Origin: Streptomyces alfalfae
GTDB lineage: Bacteria; Actinomycetota; Actinomycetes; Streptomycetales; Streptomycetaceae
Direction: 5' to 3'
Assembly (NCBI RefSeq): GCF_004127445.1
Contig: NZ_QEXM01000057.1
Span: forward strand, 372,001-436,000
DNA length: 64,000 nucleotides
Under the pieces are notes generated by a model. That model was not told the origin of the DNA, ran no database searches, and worked only from the letters and a program-made list of their open reading frames with translations. Positions 7,941 to 16,434 of this stretch are shown one piece after another. The position numbers were made by a program, and so were the translations under genes. Every line of letters starts with the position of its first letter. Position 1 is the stretch's first letter.

Positions 7941-9004
7941 AGGCTCTGATCCTGGCGGGCGGAACGGGCAGCCGACTGCGGCCGTTCACCTTCACCAGTG
8001 CCAAGCAACTGCTGCCCATCGCCAACAAGCCCGTGCTCTTCTACGGCCTTGAGGCCATCGCCGCGGCCGGCATCACCGAGACCGCGATCGTGGTCGGCCG
8101 GCACGGCACCGAGATCCGCGAAGCCGTGGGCGACGGCGCCCGCTTCGGACTCCGGGTCACCTACCTGCAACAGGACAGCCCGCTGGGCCTCGCCCACGCG
8201 GTGCTGCTCGCCCGGGAGTTCCTCGCCGAGGACGACTTCCTGCTCTACCTCGGCGACAACTACCTGCAAGAGGGCCTCACCGGATTCGTCCGGCGGGCCG
8301 AGACCGACCGGAGCGCGGCCCGGCTGCTGCTCACCCCGGTGCCCGACCCCACGGCCTTCGGCGTGGCCGAGCTCGACGAGCACGGCGACGTCCTACGCCT
8401 GGAGGAGAAACCGGACCGGCCGCGCAGCGACCTCGCCCTCATCGGCGTCTACGCCTTCGGCCCGCAGATCCACCCGGCGGTCCGGGCGATCAGCCCGTCG
8501 GGCCGCGGCGAGCTGGAGATCACCGACGCCGTGCAGTGGCTGATCGACCAGGGTCAGCGCGTGGCCGCGGAGACCACCGAGCGGCCCTGGCGCGACACGG
8601 GCAGCGTCGACGACCTCCTGGAGGTCAACCGGCAGGTGCTCGACGGCATGACGGGCCTCGTCGAGGGCAAGGTCGATCCGCACAGCACCCTCGTCGGCCG
8701 CGTCCGGGTGGCCGAGGGCGCCGTCGTACGCGGCTCACGCCTGGTCGGCCCCGTGGTGATCGGCGCGGGTACCGTCGTCAGCAACAGCAGCATCGGCCCC
8801 TACACAGCCATCGCCGAGGACTGCCGGATCGAGGACAGCGCCATCGCGCACTCCGTACTGCTGCGCGGCGCGCAGGTCGAGGGGGCCTCCCGCATCGAGA
8901 GCTCCCTGATCGGACGGGGCGCCGCGGTGTCCCCCGCGCCCCGCCTCCCCGGCGCCCACCGGCTCGTCATCGGAGACCACAGCAGAGTGCAGCTCACCTC
9001 ATGA
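7937..9004 (+). CDS. rmlA: glucose-1-phosphate thymidylyltransferase, long form
   Basis: A 355-residue nucleotidyltransferase. The signature LAGGTGSRLRPFT starts at about residue 5 and KQLLPIANKP follows by residue 30. A C-terminal left-handed beta-helix (hexapeptide) region is present, as in StrD-type long RmlA enzymes. It makes dTDP-glucose from glucose-1-phosphate and dTTP. The TTG start is chosen because it gives the canonical N-terminus (MKALILAGG) and overlaps a short leader ORF. The ATG at 7862 is in frame but would add 25 atypical residues. It overlaps rmlB by 4 bp (ATGA). Context points to dTDP-sugar supply for the aminodeoxyglucose unit of an acarviosyl product. Cell-wall rhamnose is the usual alternative, but rmlC and rmlD are absent. 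Confidence 0.9.
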   Translation: MKALILAGGTGSRLRPFTFTSAKQLLPIANKPVLFYGLEAIAAAGITETAIVVGRHGTEIREAVGDGARFGLRVTYLQQDSPLGLAHAVLLAREFLAEDDFLLYLGDNYLQEGLTGFVRRAETDRSAARLLLTPVPDPTAFGVAELDEHGDVLRLEEKPDRPRSDLALIGVYAFGPQIHPAVRAISPSGRGELEITDAVQWLIDQGQRVAAETTERPWRDTGSVDDLLEVNRQVLDGMTGLVEGKVDPHSTLVGRVRVAEGAVVRGSRLVGPVVIGAGTVVSNSSIGPYTAIAEDCRIEDSAIAHSVLLRGAQVEGASRIESSLIGRGAAVSPAPRLPGAHRLVIGDHSRVQLTS

Positions 9005-10032
9005 CCGACAACGCCCCGGCGCACGCCGCCGGCCCCCGGACCGCGGGCACGGACCGCGCCTCCCGCATCCTCGTCACCGGCGGCGCGGGGTTCATCGGCT
9101 CCGCCCACGTCCGCGCACTGCTCGGGCCCGACGGCCCGGGCGGTGCGGTGACCGTCCTCGACAGCCTCACCTACGCCGGCAGCCTCGCGCGGCTCGCGGA
9201 GGTGCGCGACGACCCCCGGTTCACGTTCGCGCACGGCAGCGTCTGCGACGCCGAGCTGGTCGACGCGCTGGTCGCGGACCACGGGCAGATCGTGCACTTC
9301 GCCGCGGAGTCCCACGTCGACCGCTCCATCGCGGGCGGCGCCGACTTCACCCGCACCAACGTGCTCGGCACCCAGACGCTGCTCGACGCCGCGCTCCGGC
9401 ACGGCGTCAGCCCCTTCCTGCACGTCTCCACCGACGAGGTGTACGGCTCGCTGCCGCACGGCGCGGCCACCGAGGAGTCCCCACTCGCGCCCAACTCGCC
9501 CTACGCGGCGTCGAAGGCGGCCTCCGACCTCATCGCCCTGGCCCACCACCGCACCCACGGCCTCGACGTCAGGGTCACCCGCTGCTCCAACAACTTCGGC
9601 GCCCACCAGCACCCGGAGAAGCTGATCCCGCGCTTCCTCGCCGCCCTGCTCGACGGGGACAGCGTGCCGCTGTACGGCGACGGGCTCCAGATCCGGGACT
9701 GGCTGCACACCGACGACCATGTGCGCGGCCTGGAGCTGGTGCGCACCGGAGGGCGGCCGGGCGAGGTCTACAACATCGGCGGCGGCACCTCCCTGACCAA
9801 CCTGGAGCTGACCCACCGGCTGCTCGCGCTGTGCGGCGCGGACAGCGGGCGCATCGCCCACGTCACCGACCGCAAGGGCCACGACCGCCGATACGCCGTG
9901 GACCACACCAAGATCAGCACCGAGCTCGGCTACCGCCCGCGGACCGACTTCGACGAGGCCCTGGCCCGCACGGTCCACTGGTACCGCGAGAACCGCGCCT
10001 GGTGGGAACCCCTGCTGCCGGCCCGCTGCTAG
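9001..10032 (+). CDS. rmlB: dTDP-glucose 4,6-dehydratase
   Basis: A 343-residue extended SDR. The NAD-binding GGAGFIGS is at residues 27-34, the catalytic STDE lies mid-protein, and YAASK provides the Tyr/Lys pair. SNNFGAHQHPEKLIPRF is the RmlB-specific substrate segment. It converts dTDP-glucose to dTDP-4-keto-6-deoxyglucose. The ATG overlaps the rmlA stop (ATGA), so the two are coupled. The family is usually about 320-330 residues; the extra roughly 20 N-terminal residues are Ala/Pro rich. Its product is the expected substrate of the divergently encoded aminotransferase. It converges with malR after a short gap. Confidence 0.93.
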   Translation: MTDNAPAHAAGPRTAGTDRASRILVTGGAGFIGSAHVRALLGPDGPGGAVTVLDSLTYAGSLARLAEVRDDPRFTFAHGSVCDAELVDALVADHGQIVHFAAESHVDRSIAGGADFTRTNVLGTQTLLDAALRHGVSPFLHVSTDEVYGSLPHGAATEESPLAPNSPYAASKAASDLIALAHHRTHGLDVRVTRCSNNFGAHQHPEKLIPRFLAALLDGDSVPLYGDGLQIRDWLHTDDHVRGLELVRTGGRPGEVYNIGGGTSLTNLELTHRLLALCGADSGRIAHVTDRKGHDRRYAVDHTKISTELGYRPRTDFDEALARTVHWYRENRAWWEPLLPARC

Positions 10033-10072
10033 CCGCGCCCCCCGGAGTCCGTGCGAGGGCCCGTGAAGAGGC

Positions 10073-11110
10073 CTAGGCGGAGCGGCGGTCGTCCCGCCGG
10101 CCCGACGCGGTCGAGTCGCGGACGACCAGCTCCGGCAGGAAGACGAACTCGCTGTGCGGCGCGGGCGTGCCGCCGATCTCCTCCAGGAGCGTGCGGACCG
10201 CGGCCTGGCCCATCGCCTGCACCGGCTGGCGGATCGTGGTCAGCGGGGGATCGGTGAAGGCGATGAGCGGGGAGTCGTCGTAGCCCACCACGGAGATGTC
10301 GCGGGGCACGTCGAGGCCCCGCTCGCGGGCGGCACGGACCGCGCCGAGCGCCATCATGTCGCTGGCGCACACGATCGCGGTGCAGCCCCGGCCGATCAGT
10401 GTGTCCGCCGCGGCCTGGCCGCCCTCCAGCGAGTACAGCGAGTGCTCGATCAGCTCGGCGGAGGCCTCGGCGGTCATCCCGAGGCGCTCGCGCAGGCCGA
10501 GCTGGAAACCCTCGATCTTGCGCAGGACCGGCACGAACCGCCGGGGGCCCACCGCGAGGCCGACGCGGGTGTGGCCGAGCGCGGCCAGGTGCGTCACGGC
10601 GAGCCGCGCCGCGGCCCGGTCGTCGGTGGAGACGAAGGGGGCCCGCACCTTGGGGGAGAAGCCGTTCACGAGGACGTAGGGCACGCCCTTGCCGCGCAGC
10701 ACCTCGTAGCGCTCCATGTCGGCGGTGGTGTCCGCGTGCAGGCCCGAGACGAAGATGATGCCGGAGACGCCGCGGTCGACCAGCATCTCGGTCAGCTCGT
10801 CCTCGGTGGAGCCGCCCGGGGTCTGGGTGGCGAGCACCGGTGTGTACCCCTGGCGGGTCAGGGCCTGTCCGATGACCTGGGCGAGCGCGGGGAAGATGGG
10901 GTTGTCCAGCTCGGGTGTGATCAGTCCGACCAGGCCCGCGCTGCTGCGCTGGCGCAGGCGGGAGGGGCGGTCGAAGCCGAGCACGTCGAGCGCCGCGAGG
11001 ACGGATTCCCGGGTGGCCGCCGCGACACCGGGCTTGCCGTTGAGGACGCGGCTCACGGTCGCTTCGCTGACCCCCGCCTGCGCTGCGATGTCGACGAGCC
11101 GTGCGGTCAT
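10073..11110 (-). CDS. malR: LacI-family maltose operon repressor
   Basis: A 345-residue LacI/GalR repressor. The N-terminal helix-turn-helix reads RLVDIAAQAGVSEATVSRVL with the hinge ending near residue 55, followed by the periplasmic-binding-like sensor domain. The ATG at 11110 is preferred over an in-frame ATG at 11191, because it places the HTH at the N-terminus as in the family. It diverges from malEFG-aglA, the same arrangement as MalR (Reg1) in Streptomyces, which represses maltose and amylase genes until maltodextrin is present. Operator-like palindromes fill the shared intergenic region. It is about 60 percent alike over long stretches by eye to the second LacI gene at 16431. Confidence 0.92.
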   Translation of the reverse strand: MTARLVDIAAQAGVSEATVSRVLNGKPGVAAATRESVLAALDVLGFDRPSRLRQRSSAGLVGLITPELDNPIFPALAQVIGQALTRQGYTPVLATQTPGGSTEDELTEMLVDRGVSGIIFVSGLHADTTADMERYEVLRGKGVPYVLVNGFSPKVRAPFVSTDDRAAARLAVTHLAALGHTRVGLAVGPRRFVPVLRKIEGFQLGLRERLGMTAEASAELIEHSLYSLEGGQAAADTLIGRGCTAIVCASDMMALGAVRAARERGLDVPRDISVVGYDDSPLIAFTDPPLTTIRQPVQAMGQAAVRTLLEEIGGTPAPHSEFVFLPELVVRDSTASGRRDDRRSA

Positions 11111-11190
11111 GGACTGGACTGTACCTGTCACCGGCCCGCTTGCCCACCAGATGGGCAAGGGCATGCAACTTTGCTGCAAGCTTCCGTTCA

Positions 11191-11205
11191 TGCAAGAAAC
11201 TTGCA
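11191..11205. promoter_or_regulatory. MalR-type operator, perfect palindrome
   Basis: TGCAAGAAACTTGCA is a perfect 6-3-6 inverted repeat in the malR-malE intergenic region. GCTGCAAGC (11173-11181) adds a nearby half-site. Streptomyces MalR/Reg1 targets are rich in CTTGCAGAAA words, which fits. It lies about 80 bp upstream of the malR start, so it may give autoregulation. Confidence 0.65.
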
Positions 11206-11306
11206 GCTCTGAAAGCGGCCGCCACGGGGGATTAGGGCCACCTCAGAGCGGTGTCAAGCGCATCGTTGGCAACCGTAAGGACACGCAGCGGTAACAATGA
11301 CCAACG

Positions 11307-11327
11307 CTTGCAGAAATTTCCCGCAAG
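11307..11327. promoter_or_regulatory. MalR-type operator upstream of malE
   Basis: CTTGCAGAAA (11307-11316) and the reverse-complement half GCAAG (11323-11327) form a spaced inverted repeat about 135 bp before the malE start. GGTCTTTCGGAGC follows directly and echoes the CTTTC/GAAAG words at 7807. The rest of 11111-11461 has no gene; it holds these operators and the malE ribosome-binding site (GAAGGAG at about 11450). Confidence 0.55.
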
Positions 11328-11461
11328 GTCTTTCGGAGCTTTTTCAATCCTGTTACGTTCCCTGGCAACCCGGCGCCGCGTCCAGTGCGGCTCACCCGGA
11401 GGCGCCTCTCCCCCGAGGTCACGCCTCCCCTCGTTCCTCGGGTTCAGTCGAAGGAGTTCAC

Positions 11462-12733
11462 ATGCGGCGTGGCATAGGGGCCACCGCGCTGGTCGCGGCC
11501 CTCACCCTGACGGCGGCAGCCTGCGGTGGTGACGACGGTGACAGCGGCAAGAAGAGCTCGGGCAAGCTCTCCGGCACGGTCACCTTCTGGGACACCTCGA
11601 ACGACGCGGAGAAGGGGACCTACGAGAAGCTCGCCAAGGGCTTCGAGAAGCTCCACCCCGACGTCAAGGTCAACTACGTGAGCGTCGCGTTCGGCGAGGC
11701 CAACGCCAAGTTCAAGAACGCCGCGGGCGGCAACTCCGGGGCCCCCGACGTGATGCGCACCGAGGTCGCCTGGGTCGCCGATTTCGCCAACCTCGGCTAC
11801 CTCGCCCCGCTGGAGGGCACCGCCGCACTGGACGACGCGGGCGACTACCTGCCGCAGGCGGCGGCGAGCACCAAGTTCAAGGGCAAGACGTACGCGGTCC
11901 CGCAGACCATCGACACCCTGGCGCTCTTCTACAACAAGAAGATGCTCAAGAAGGCCGGCGTCCCGGTCCCCGCCACCTTCGACGAGGTGAAGTCCGCCGC
12001 GAAGAAGATCAAGTCGAAGACCGGCAAGACCGGCCTCTACCTGCGCGGCGACGACCCGTACTACTACCTCCCGTACCTCTACGGCGAGGGCGGCGACCTC
12101 CTCGACACCAAGAACAAGAAGATCACCGCCGACGACCCCGAGGGCGCCGCCGCGTTCAAGGTGATGAAGGACCTGGTCGACTCCAAGGCCGCCACCACCG
12201 ACGCGAGCGACGGCTACAACAACCAGCTGAACGCCTTCAAGGACGGCGAGGTCGCCATGGCGATCGACGGCCCCTGGTCCATCGAGGGCGCGCTGCAGGG
12301 CAAGGAGTTCAAGGCGGACAAGGGCAACCTCGGCGTCGCCCCCGTCCCCGGTGGCAGCGACCGTCAGGCCTCCCCGCAGGGCGGCTGGAACCTCGCCGCC
12401 TACGCGGGCTCCGGCAACCTCGACGCGAGCTACGAGTTCATCAAGTACATGAGTTCCGCCAAGGTGCAGCAGCAGACCACCGAGAAGCTCAGCCTGCTGC
12501 CCACCCGCACGTCGGTCTACGACGAGAAGTCCGTCAAGGACAACCAGATGGTGCAGTTCTTCAAGCCGGCCGTGGACAAGTCCGTGGAGCGCCCGTGGAT
12601 CCCGCAGGCCAACTCCCTCTTCGAGCCGATCCGCCTGCAGATGGGCAAGGTGCTCAGCGGCAAGGCCTCGCCGCAGGGCGCGGCGGACGGCGTCGGTGAC
12701 GCCTACCGCAAGCTCCTCAAGGACTACAAGTAA
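11462..12733 (+). CDS. malE: maltose/maltodextrin-binding lipoprotein
   Basis: A 423-residue extracellular solute-binding lipoprotein (family 1). The signal peptide ends in a lipobox with Cys21 (TAAAC), followed by a GGDDGDSGKKSSGK linker. The mature protein has the MBP-like VTFWDTSNDAEK strand and a long alpha/beta body. The ATG at 11462 is preceded by GAAGGAG. It is the first gene of malEFG-aglA and captures maltodextrins for the MalFG channel. No ATPase is encoded here; in Streptomyces the shared MsiK ATPase serves such importers. Binding of acarviosyl oligosaccharides, as shown for GacH-type proteins, is possible given the neighbouring cluster. Confidence 0.93.
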   Translation: MRRGIGATALVAALTLTAAACGGDDGDSGKKSSGKLSGTVTFWDTSNDAEKGTYEKLAKGFEKLHPDVKVNYVSVAFGEANAKFKNAAGGNSGAPDVMRTEVAWVADFANLGYLAPLEGTAALDDAGDYLPQAAASTKFKGKTYAVPQTIDTLALFYNKKMLKKAGVPVPATFDEVKSAAKKIKSKTGKTGLYLRGDDPYYYLPYLYGEGGDLLDTKNKKITADDPEGAAAFKVMKDLVDSKAATTDASDGYNNQLNAFKDGEVAMAIDGPWSIEGALQGKEFKADKGNLGVAPVPGGSDRQASPQGGWNLAAYAGSGNLDASYEFIKYMSSAKVQQQTTEKLSLLPTRTSVYDEKSVKDNQMVQFFKPAVDKSVERPWIPQANSLFEPIRLQMGKVLSGKASPQGAADGVGDAYRKLLKDYK

Positions 12734-12771
12734 GCAGCGGGAACGGGAAGAAGAGGAGGGCTGACCGCCTC

Positions 12772-13818
12772 ATGGCTGTCGAGAGCGGCCAGTCGGTGGT
12801 GAAGGCCGCGGATGCCCCGGGCATCCGCGGCCGCGGCCACCTGACCGGCAAAACCGACCGCACCGGGAAGAACCACCGGTCCGGCAAGAACCCCGGGCGC
12901 CTGCGCCGGGCGCTGTCCACCCACTGGTACGCCTGGGCCATGGTCGCCCCCGTGGTGACCGTGATCGGCGTGATCATCGGCTACCCGCTGGTGCGCGGCC
13001 TCTACCTGTCGACGACCGACGCCAACGAGGCGAACGTCGAGCGCACCATCGGCGTCAACCACATCCCGGCGACGTACGAGTCGGTCGGCCTCGACAACTA
13101 CACCGCGGTCCTCTCCGACGGCGTGTTCTGGGACCGGCTGACCTGGACCGTCATCTGGACCGTCTCCTGTGTCGCGCTGTCCTTCGCGCTCGGCCTGGCC
13201 CTGGCCAACATGCTCAACCGCAAGCTGGCGGGACGCTCCTTCTACCGGATGGCGCTGATCCTGCCCTGGGCGGTGCCCGCCTTCGTCTCCGTGTTCACCT
13301 GGCGGCTGATCTTCAACGAGAAGAACGGCATCCTCAACAAGCTCCTGGCCGGCGGCGGCATCGACGCCATCCCGTGGCTGAACGACCCCACCTGGGCCAA
13401 GCTCTCGGTGATCACCGTCAACGTCTGGCTCGGCGTGCCGTTCATGCTGGTCGCCATGCTCGGCGGCCTCCAGTCCATCCCGGGCGAGCTGTACGAGGCC
13501 GCCGAGATGGACGGCGCCAACGCCTGGCAGCGCTTCCGGCACATCACCCTGCCGGGCCTGCGGTCCGTCAGCAGCACGGTGATCCTCATCAGCAGCATCT
13601 GGACCTTCAACATGTTCCCGGTGATCTTCCTGCTCACCCGGGGCGGTCCGGGAGACGCCACCGAGATCCTGGTGACGTACGCCTACCGGCTCTCCTTCGT
13701 CGTGAGCCCCCGCGACTTCGCGGGCTCCGCGGCCTGGGGCGTGATCATTCTGCTGCTCCTTTCGCTCTTCGCGGTGTTCTACCGCCGCGCGCTCCGCAAG
13801 CAGGGAGAAGTCTGGTGA
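12772..13818 (+). CDS. malF: maltodextrin ABC transporter permease MalF
   Basis: A 348-residue permease with an N-terminal cytoplasmic stretch of about 45 residues, then about six membrane segments. The EAA loop reads YEAAEMDGANAWQRF and docks the ATPase. The ATG at 12772 follows AGAGGAGGG. The gene overlaps malG by 4 bp (GTGA). The first 40 residues are unusually rich in Lys, Gly and His, so the start could be slightly later, but no better-placed start codon was found. It functions with MalE, MalG and a shared ATPase at the cell membrane. Confidence 0.92.
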   Translation: MAVESGQSVVKAADAPGIRGRGHLTGKTDRTGKNHRSGKNPGRLRRALSTHWYAWAMVAPVVTVIGVIIGYPLVRGLYLSTTDANEANVERTIGVNHIPATYESVGLDNYTAVLSDGVFWDRLTWTVIWTVSCVALSFALGLALANMLNRKLAGRSFYRMALILPWAVPAFVSVFTWRLIFNEKNGILNKLLAGGGIDAIPWLNDPTWAKLSVITVNVWLGVPFMLVAMLGGLQSIPGELYEAAEMDGANAWQRFRHITLPGLRSVSSTVILISSIWTFNMFPVIFLLTRGGPGDATEILVTYAYRLSFVVSPRDFAGSAAWGVIILLLLSLFAVFYRRALRKQGEVW

Positions 13819-14708
13819 CCACCGCGACGAACCGACCGACCGGGACCACGAGCCCGAGCGAGCCGAAGCGGAAGGTCAGGGCGCGCGGCGAACGCGGCCC
13901 CCTGGCCTCCGTCGGCCTCCACGTGACGCTGCTCATCGCCTCCGCCATCGCGGTCCTGCCGCCGCTGTGGCTGCTGATCACGTCGTTCAAGCCGCAGAGC
14001 GAGGCGTTCTCCACCGCCCTGGTGAAGGACTTCACCCTCGGCAACTACGACCACGTCATCAACGACACCGAGTTCGTGAGCTGGGTCGGCAACTCCCTGC
14101 TCGTCGTCGGCCTGACCACCGTCATCGGTGTCTTCATCTCCGCGACCACCGGCTACGCCGTCAGCCGCTTCAGGTTCCCCGGCATGCGGCCGCTGATGTG
14201 GCTGCTGCTCATCACCCAGATGTTCCCCGTCGCGGTGCTCATCGTGCCGCTGTACAACCTCCTCGCGAGCCTGGGCCTGCTCAACCAGCCCATCGGCCTC
14301 GTCGTCACCTACCTGACGATCGCCGTGCCGTTCTGCGCCTGGATGATGAAGGGGTACTTCGACACCATCCCGGTGGAGATCGACGAGGCGGGGCGCGTGG
14401 ACGGCCTCAACCCGTTCGGCACCTTCTGGCGGCTCATCGTGCCCCTGGCCAAGCCGGGGCTCGCCGTCACCGGCTTCTACAGCTTCATCACCGGCTGGGC
14501 CGAGGTCGCCTACGCGTCCGCGTTCATGACCGGCGAGGAGAACCTCACCCTCGCCGGCGGCCTGCAGACCTTCGTCAACCAGTACACCAGCGACTGGGGC
14601 TCGCTGACGGCCGCCGCGGTGATCGTCGCGGTGCCCGCCGCGATCATCTTCGGCTTCGTCCAGCGCCACCTCGTCGGCGGACTGACGGCCGGCGCGACCA
14701 AGTCCTGA
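13815..14708 (+). CDS. malG: maltodextrin ABC transporter permease MalG
   Basis: A 297-residue MalG-type permease with six predicted membrane helices and an EAA loop (DEAGRVDGLNPFGTFW). The GTG start overlaps the malF stop, indicating translational coupling. The N-terminal about 30 residues are polar and Thr/Lys/Arg rich, ahead of the first helix. It pairs with MalF to form the maltodextrin channel. The gap to aglA is only 28 bp, so both are probably in one transcript. Confidence 0.92.
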   Translation: MTTATNRPTGTTSPSEPKRKVRARGERGPLASVGLHVTLLIASAIAVLPPLWLLITSFKPQSEAFSTALVKDFTLGNYDHVINDTEFVSWVGNSLLVVGLTTVIGVFISATTGYAVSRFRFPGMRPLMWLLLITQMFPVAVLIVPLYNLLASLGLLNQPIGLVVTYLTIAVPFCAWMMKGYFDTIPVEIDEAGRVDGLNPFGTFWRLIVPLAKPGLAVTGFYSFITGWAEVAYASAFMTGEENLTLAGGLQTFVNQYTSDWGSLTAAAVIVAVPAAIIFGFVQRHLVGGLTAGATKS

Positions 14709-14736
14709 CTCTCGATCTCTCGATCCCAGGGAAGAC

Positions 14737-16434
14737 ATGACCCAGCATCTCGCTGCCCCCACAGCCCCCGCCTCCGGCACCCGCACGGACTGGTGGCGCG
14801 ACGCGGTGATCTACCAGGTCTATCCGCGCAGCTTCGCCGACGGCAACGGTGACGGCATGGGCGACCTGGCGGGCATCCGCGCCAGGCTGCCCTACCTCCG
14901 GGACCTCGGCGTCGACGCCGTCTGGCTCAGTCCGTTCTACTCGTCGCCGCAGGCCGACGCCGGATACGACGTCGCCGACTACCGCGCGATCGACCCGATG
15001 TTCGGCGACCTGCACGACGCCGACGCCCTCCTGCGCGACGCCCACGCGCTGGGCCTGCGCGTCATCGTCGACCTGGTGCCCAACCACTCGTCCGACCAGC
15101 ACGACTGGTTCCAGCGCGCCCTGCGCGAGGGCCCGGGCTCCCCGCTGCGCGAGCGCTACCACTTCCGCCCCGGCAAGGGCGCCGACGGCGAACTCCCGCC
15201 CAACGACTGGGAGTCCATCTTCGGCGGCCCCGCCTGGACGCGCGTCGAGGACGGCGAGTGGTACCTCCACCTCTTCGCCCCCGAGCAGCCCGACTTCAAC
15301 TGGGAGCACCCCGCCGTCCGGGACGAGTTCCGCTCCATCCTGCGGTTCTGGCTCGACATGGGCGTCGACGGCTTCCGCGTCGACGTCGCCCACGGCCTGG
15401 TCAAGGCCGAGGGCCTGCCCGACCTCGGCACCCACGACCAGCTCAAGCTGCTCGGCAACGACGCCATGCCGTTCTTCGACCAGGACGGTGTGCACGAGAT
15501 CTACCGCAGCTGGCGCGCCGTCCTCGCCGAGTACGCGGGCAACGACCTCGGCCCCGCGGGCTCCGGGGGCCGGGGCCAGGGGTCGGGCGCGCGCATCCTC
15601 GTCGCCGAGGCCTGGACGCCCACCGTCGAGCGCGCCGCCGCCTACGTGCGCCCCGACGAGATGCACCAGGCCTTCAACTTCCACTACCTGGGCACCTACT
15701 GGGACGCCGCCGAGCTGCGCGCGGTCATCGACGAGTCGCTGGCCGCCATGCGGCCCGTCGGGGCCCCCGCCACCTGGGTGCTCTCCAACCACGACGTCAC
15801 CCGCCACGCCACGCGGTTCGCCAACCCGCCGGGGCTCGGCACCCAGCTGTGCACGCCCGGCGACCGCGAGCTCGGCCTGCGCCGCGCCCGCGCCGCGACC
15901 CTCCTGATGCTCGCGCTGCCCGGCTCCGCCTACGTCTACCAGGGCGAGGAGCTCGGCCTGCCCGACGTCACCGACCTGCCCGACGAGGTGCGTCAGGACC
16001 CCTCGTTCGTCCGGGCCAGCGGCCAGGACGGCTTCCGCGACGGCTGCCGGGTGCCCATCCCGTGGACCGTCGACGGGCCGAGCCACGGCTTCGGCGCGGG
16101 CGGGAGCTGGCTGCCGCAGCCCGCCGGCTGGGGCGAGCTGAGCGTCCAGGCCCAGACCGGTGACCCCGACTCGACCCTGGAGCTCTACCGGCGGGCGCTG
16201 CACGTACGGCGGACGCAGCCGGGCCTCGGCGCCGGTGACTCGCTGGAGTGGCTCGACGCCCCCGAGGGCGTGCTCGCCTTCCGCCGCGAGGGCTTCGTGT
16301 GCACCGCGAACACCACGGGCGCCCCGGTGCGGATGCCGGCCCCCGGCCGGGTCCTGCTCGCCAACACCGCCGTGGAGATCGTGGACGGCACGACCGAACT
16401 GCCCGCGGACACCACCGCCTGGTGGGCGGTGTGA
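14737..16434 (+). CDS. aglA: GH13 alpha-glucosidase
   Basis: A 565-residue GH13 enzyme without a signal peptide, so cytoplasmic. Conserved region I is DLVPNHSS. The nucleophile is Asp216 in GFRVDVAHG, the acid/base is Glu291 in VAEAW, and the transition-state Asp353 is in LSNHD. It releases glucose from imported maltose and maltodextrins. A Gly/Ser-rich insertion precedes region III. It is the fourth gene of the mal operon and overlaps the next LacI gene by 4 bp (GTGA). The equivalent enzyme follows malEFG in other Streptomyces. Its sensitivity to acarbose-like inhibitors matters here because the inhibitor genes are adjacent. Confidence 0.93.
   Translation: MTQHLAAPTAPASGTRTDWWRDAVIYQVYPRSFADGNGDGMGDLAGIRARLPYLRDLGVDAVWLSPFYSSPQADAGYDVADYRAIDPMFGDLHDADALLRDAHALGLRVIVDLVPNHSSDQHDWFQRALREGPGSPLRERYHFRPGKGADGELPPNDWESIFGGPAWTRVEDGEWYLHLFAPEQPDFNWEHPAVRDEFRSILRFWLDMGVDGFRVDVAHGLVKAEGLPDLGTHDQLKLLGNDAMPFFDQDGVHEIYRSWRAVLAEYAGNDLGPAGSGGRGQGSGARILVAEAWTPTVERAAAYVRPDEMHQAFNFHYLGTYWDAAELRAVIDESLAAMRPVGAPATWVLSNHDVTRHATRFANPPGLGTQLCTPGDRELGLRRARAATLLMLALPGSAYVYQGEELGLPDVTDLPDEVRQDPSFVRASGQDGFRDGCRVPIPWTVDGPSHGFGAGGSWLPQPAGWGELSVQAQTGDPDSTLELYRRALHVRRTQPGLGAGDSLEWLDAPEGVLAFRREGFVCTANTTGAPVRMPAPGRVLLANTAVEIVDGTTELPADTTAWWAV

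Noticed and set aside
7937..10032. rmlAB as part of a rhamnose cell-wall operon
   Set aside because: rmlC and rmlD are missing and the divergent operon is biosynthetic; context favours an aminodeoxysugar.
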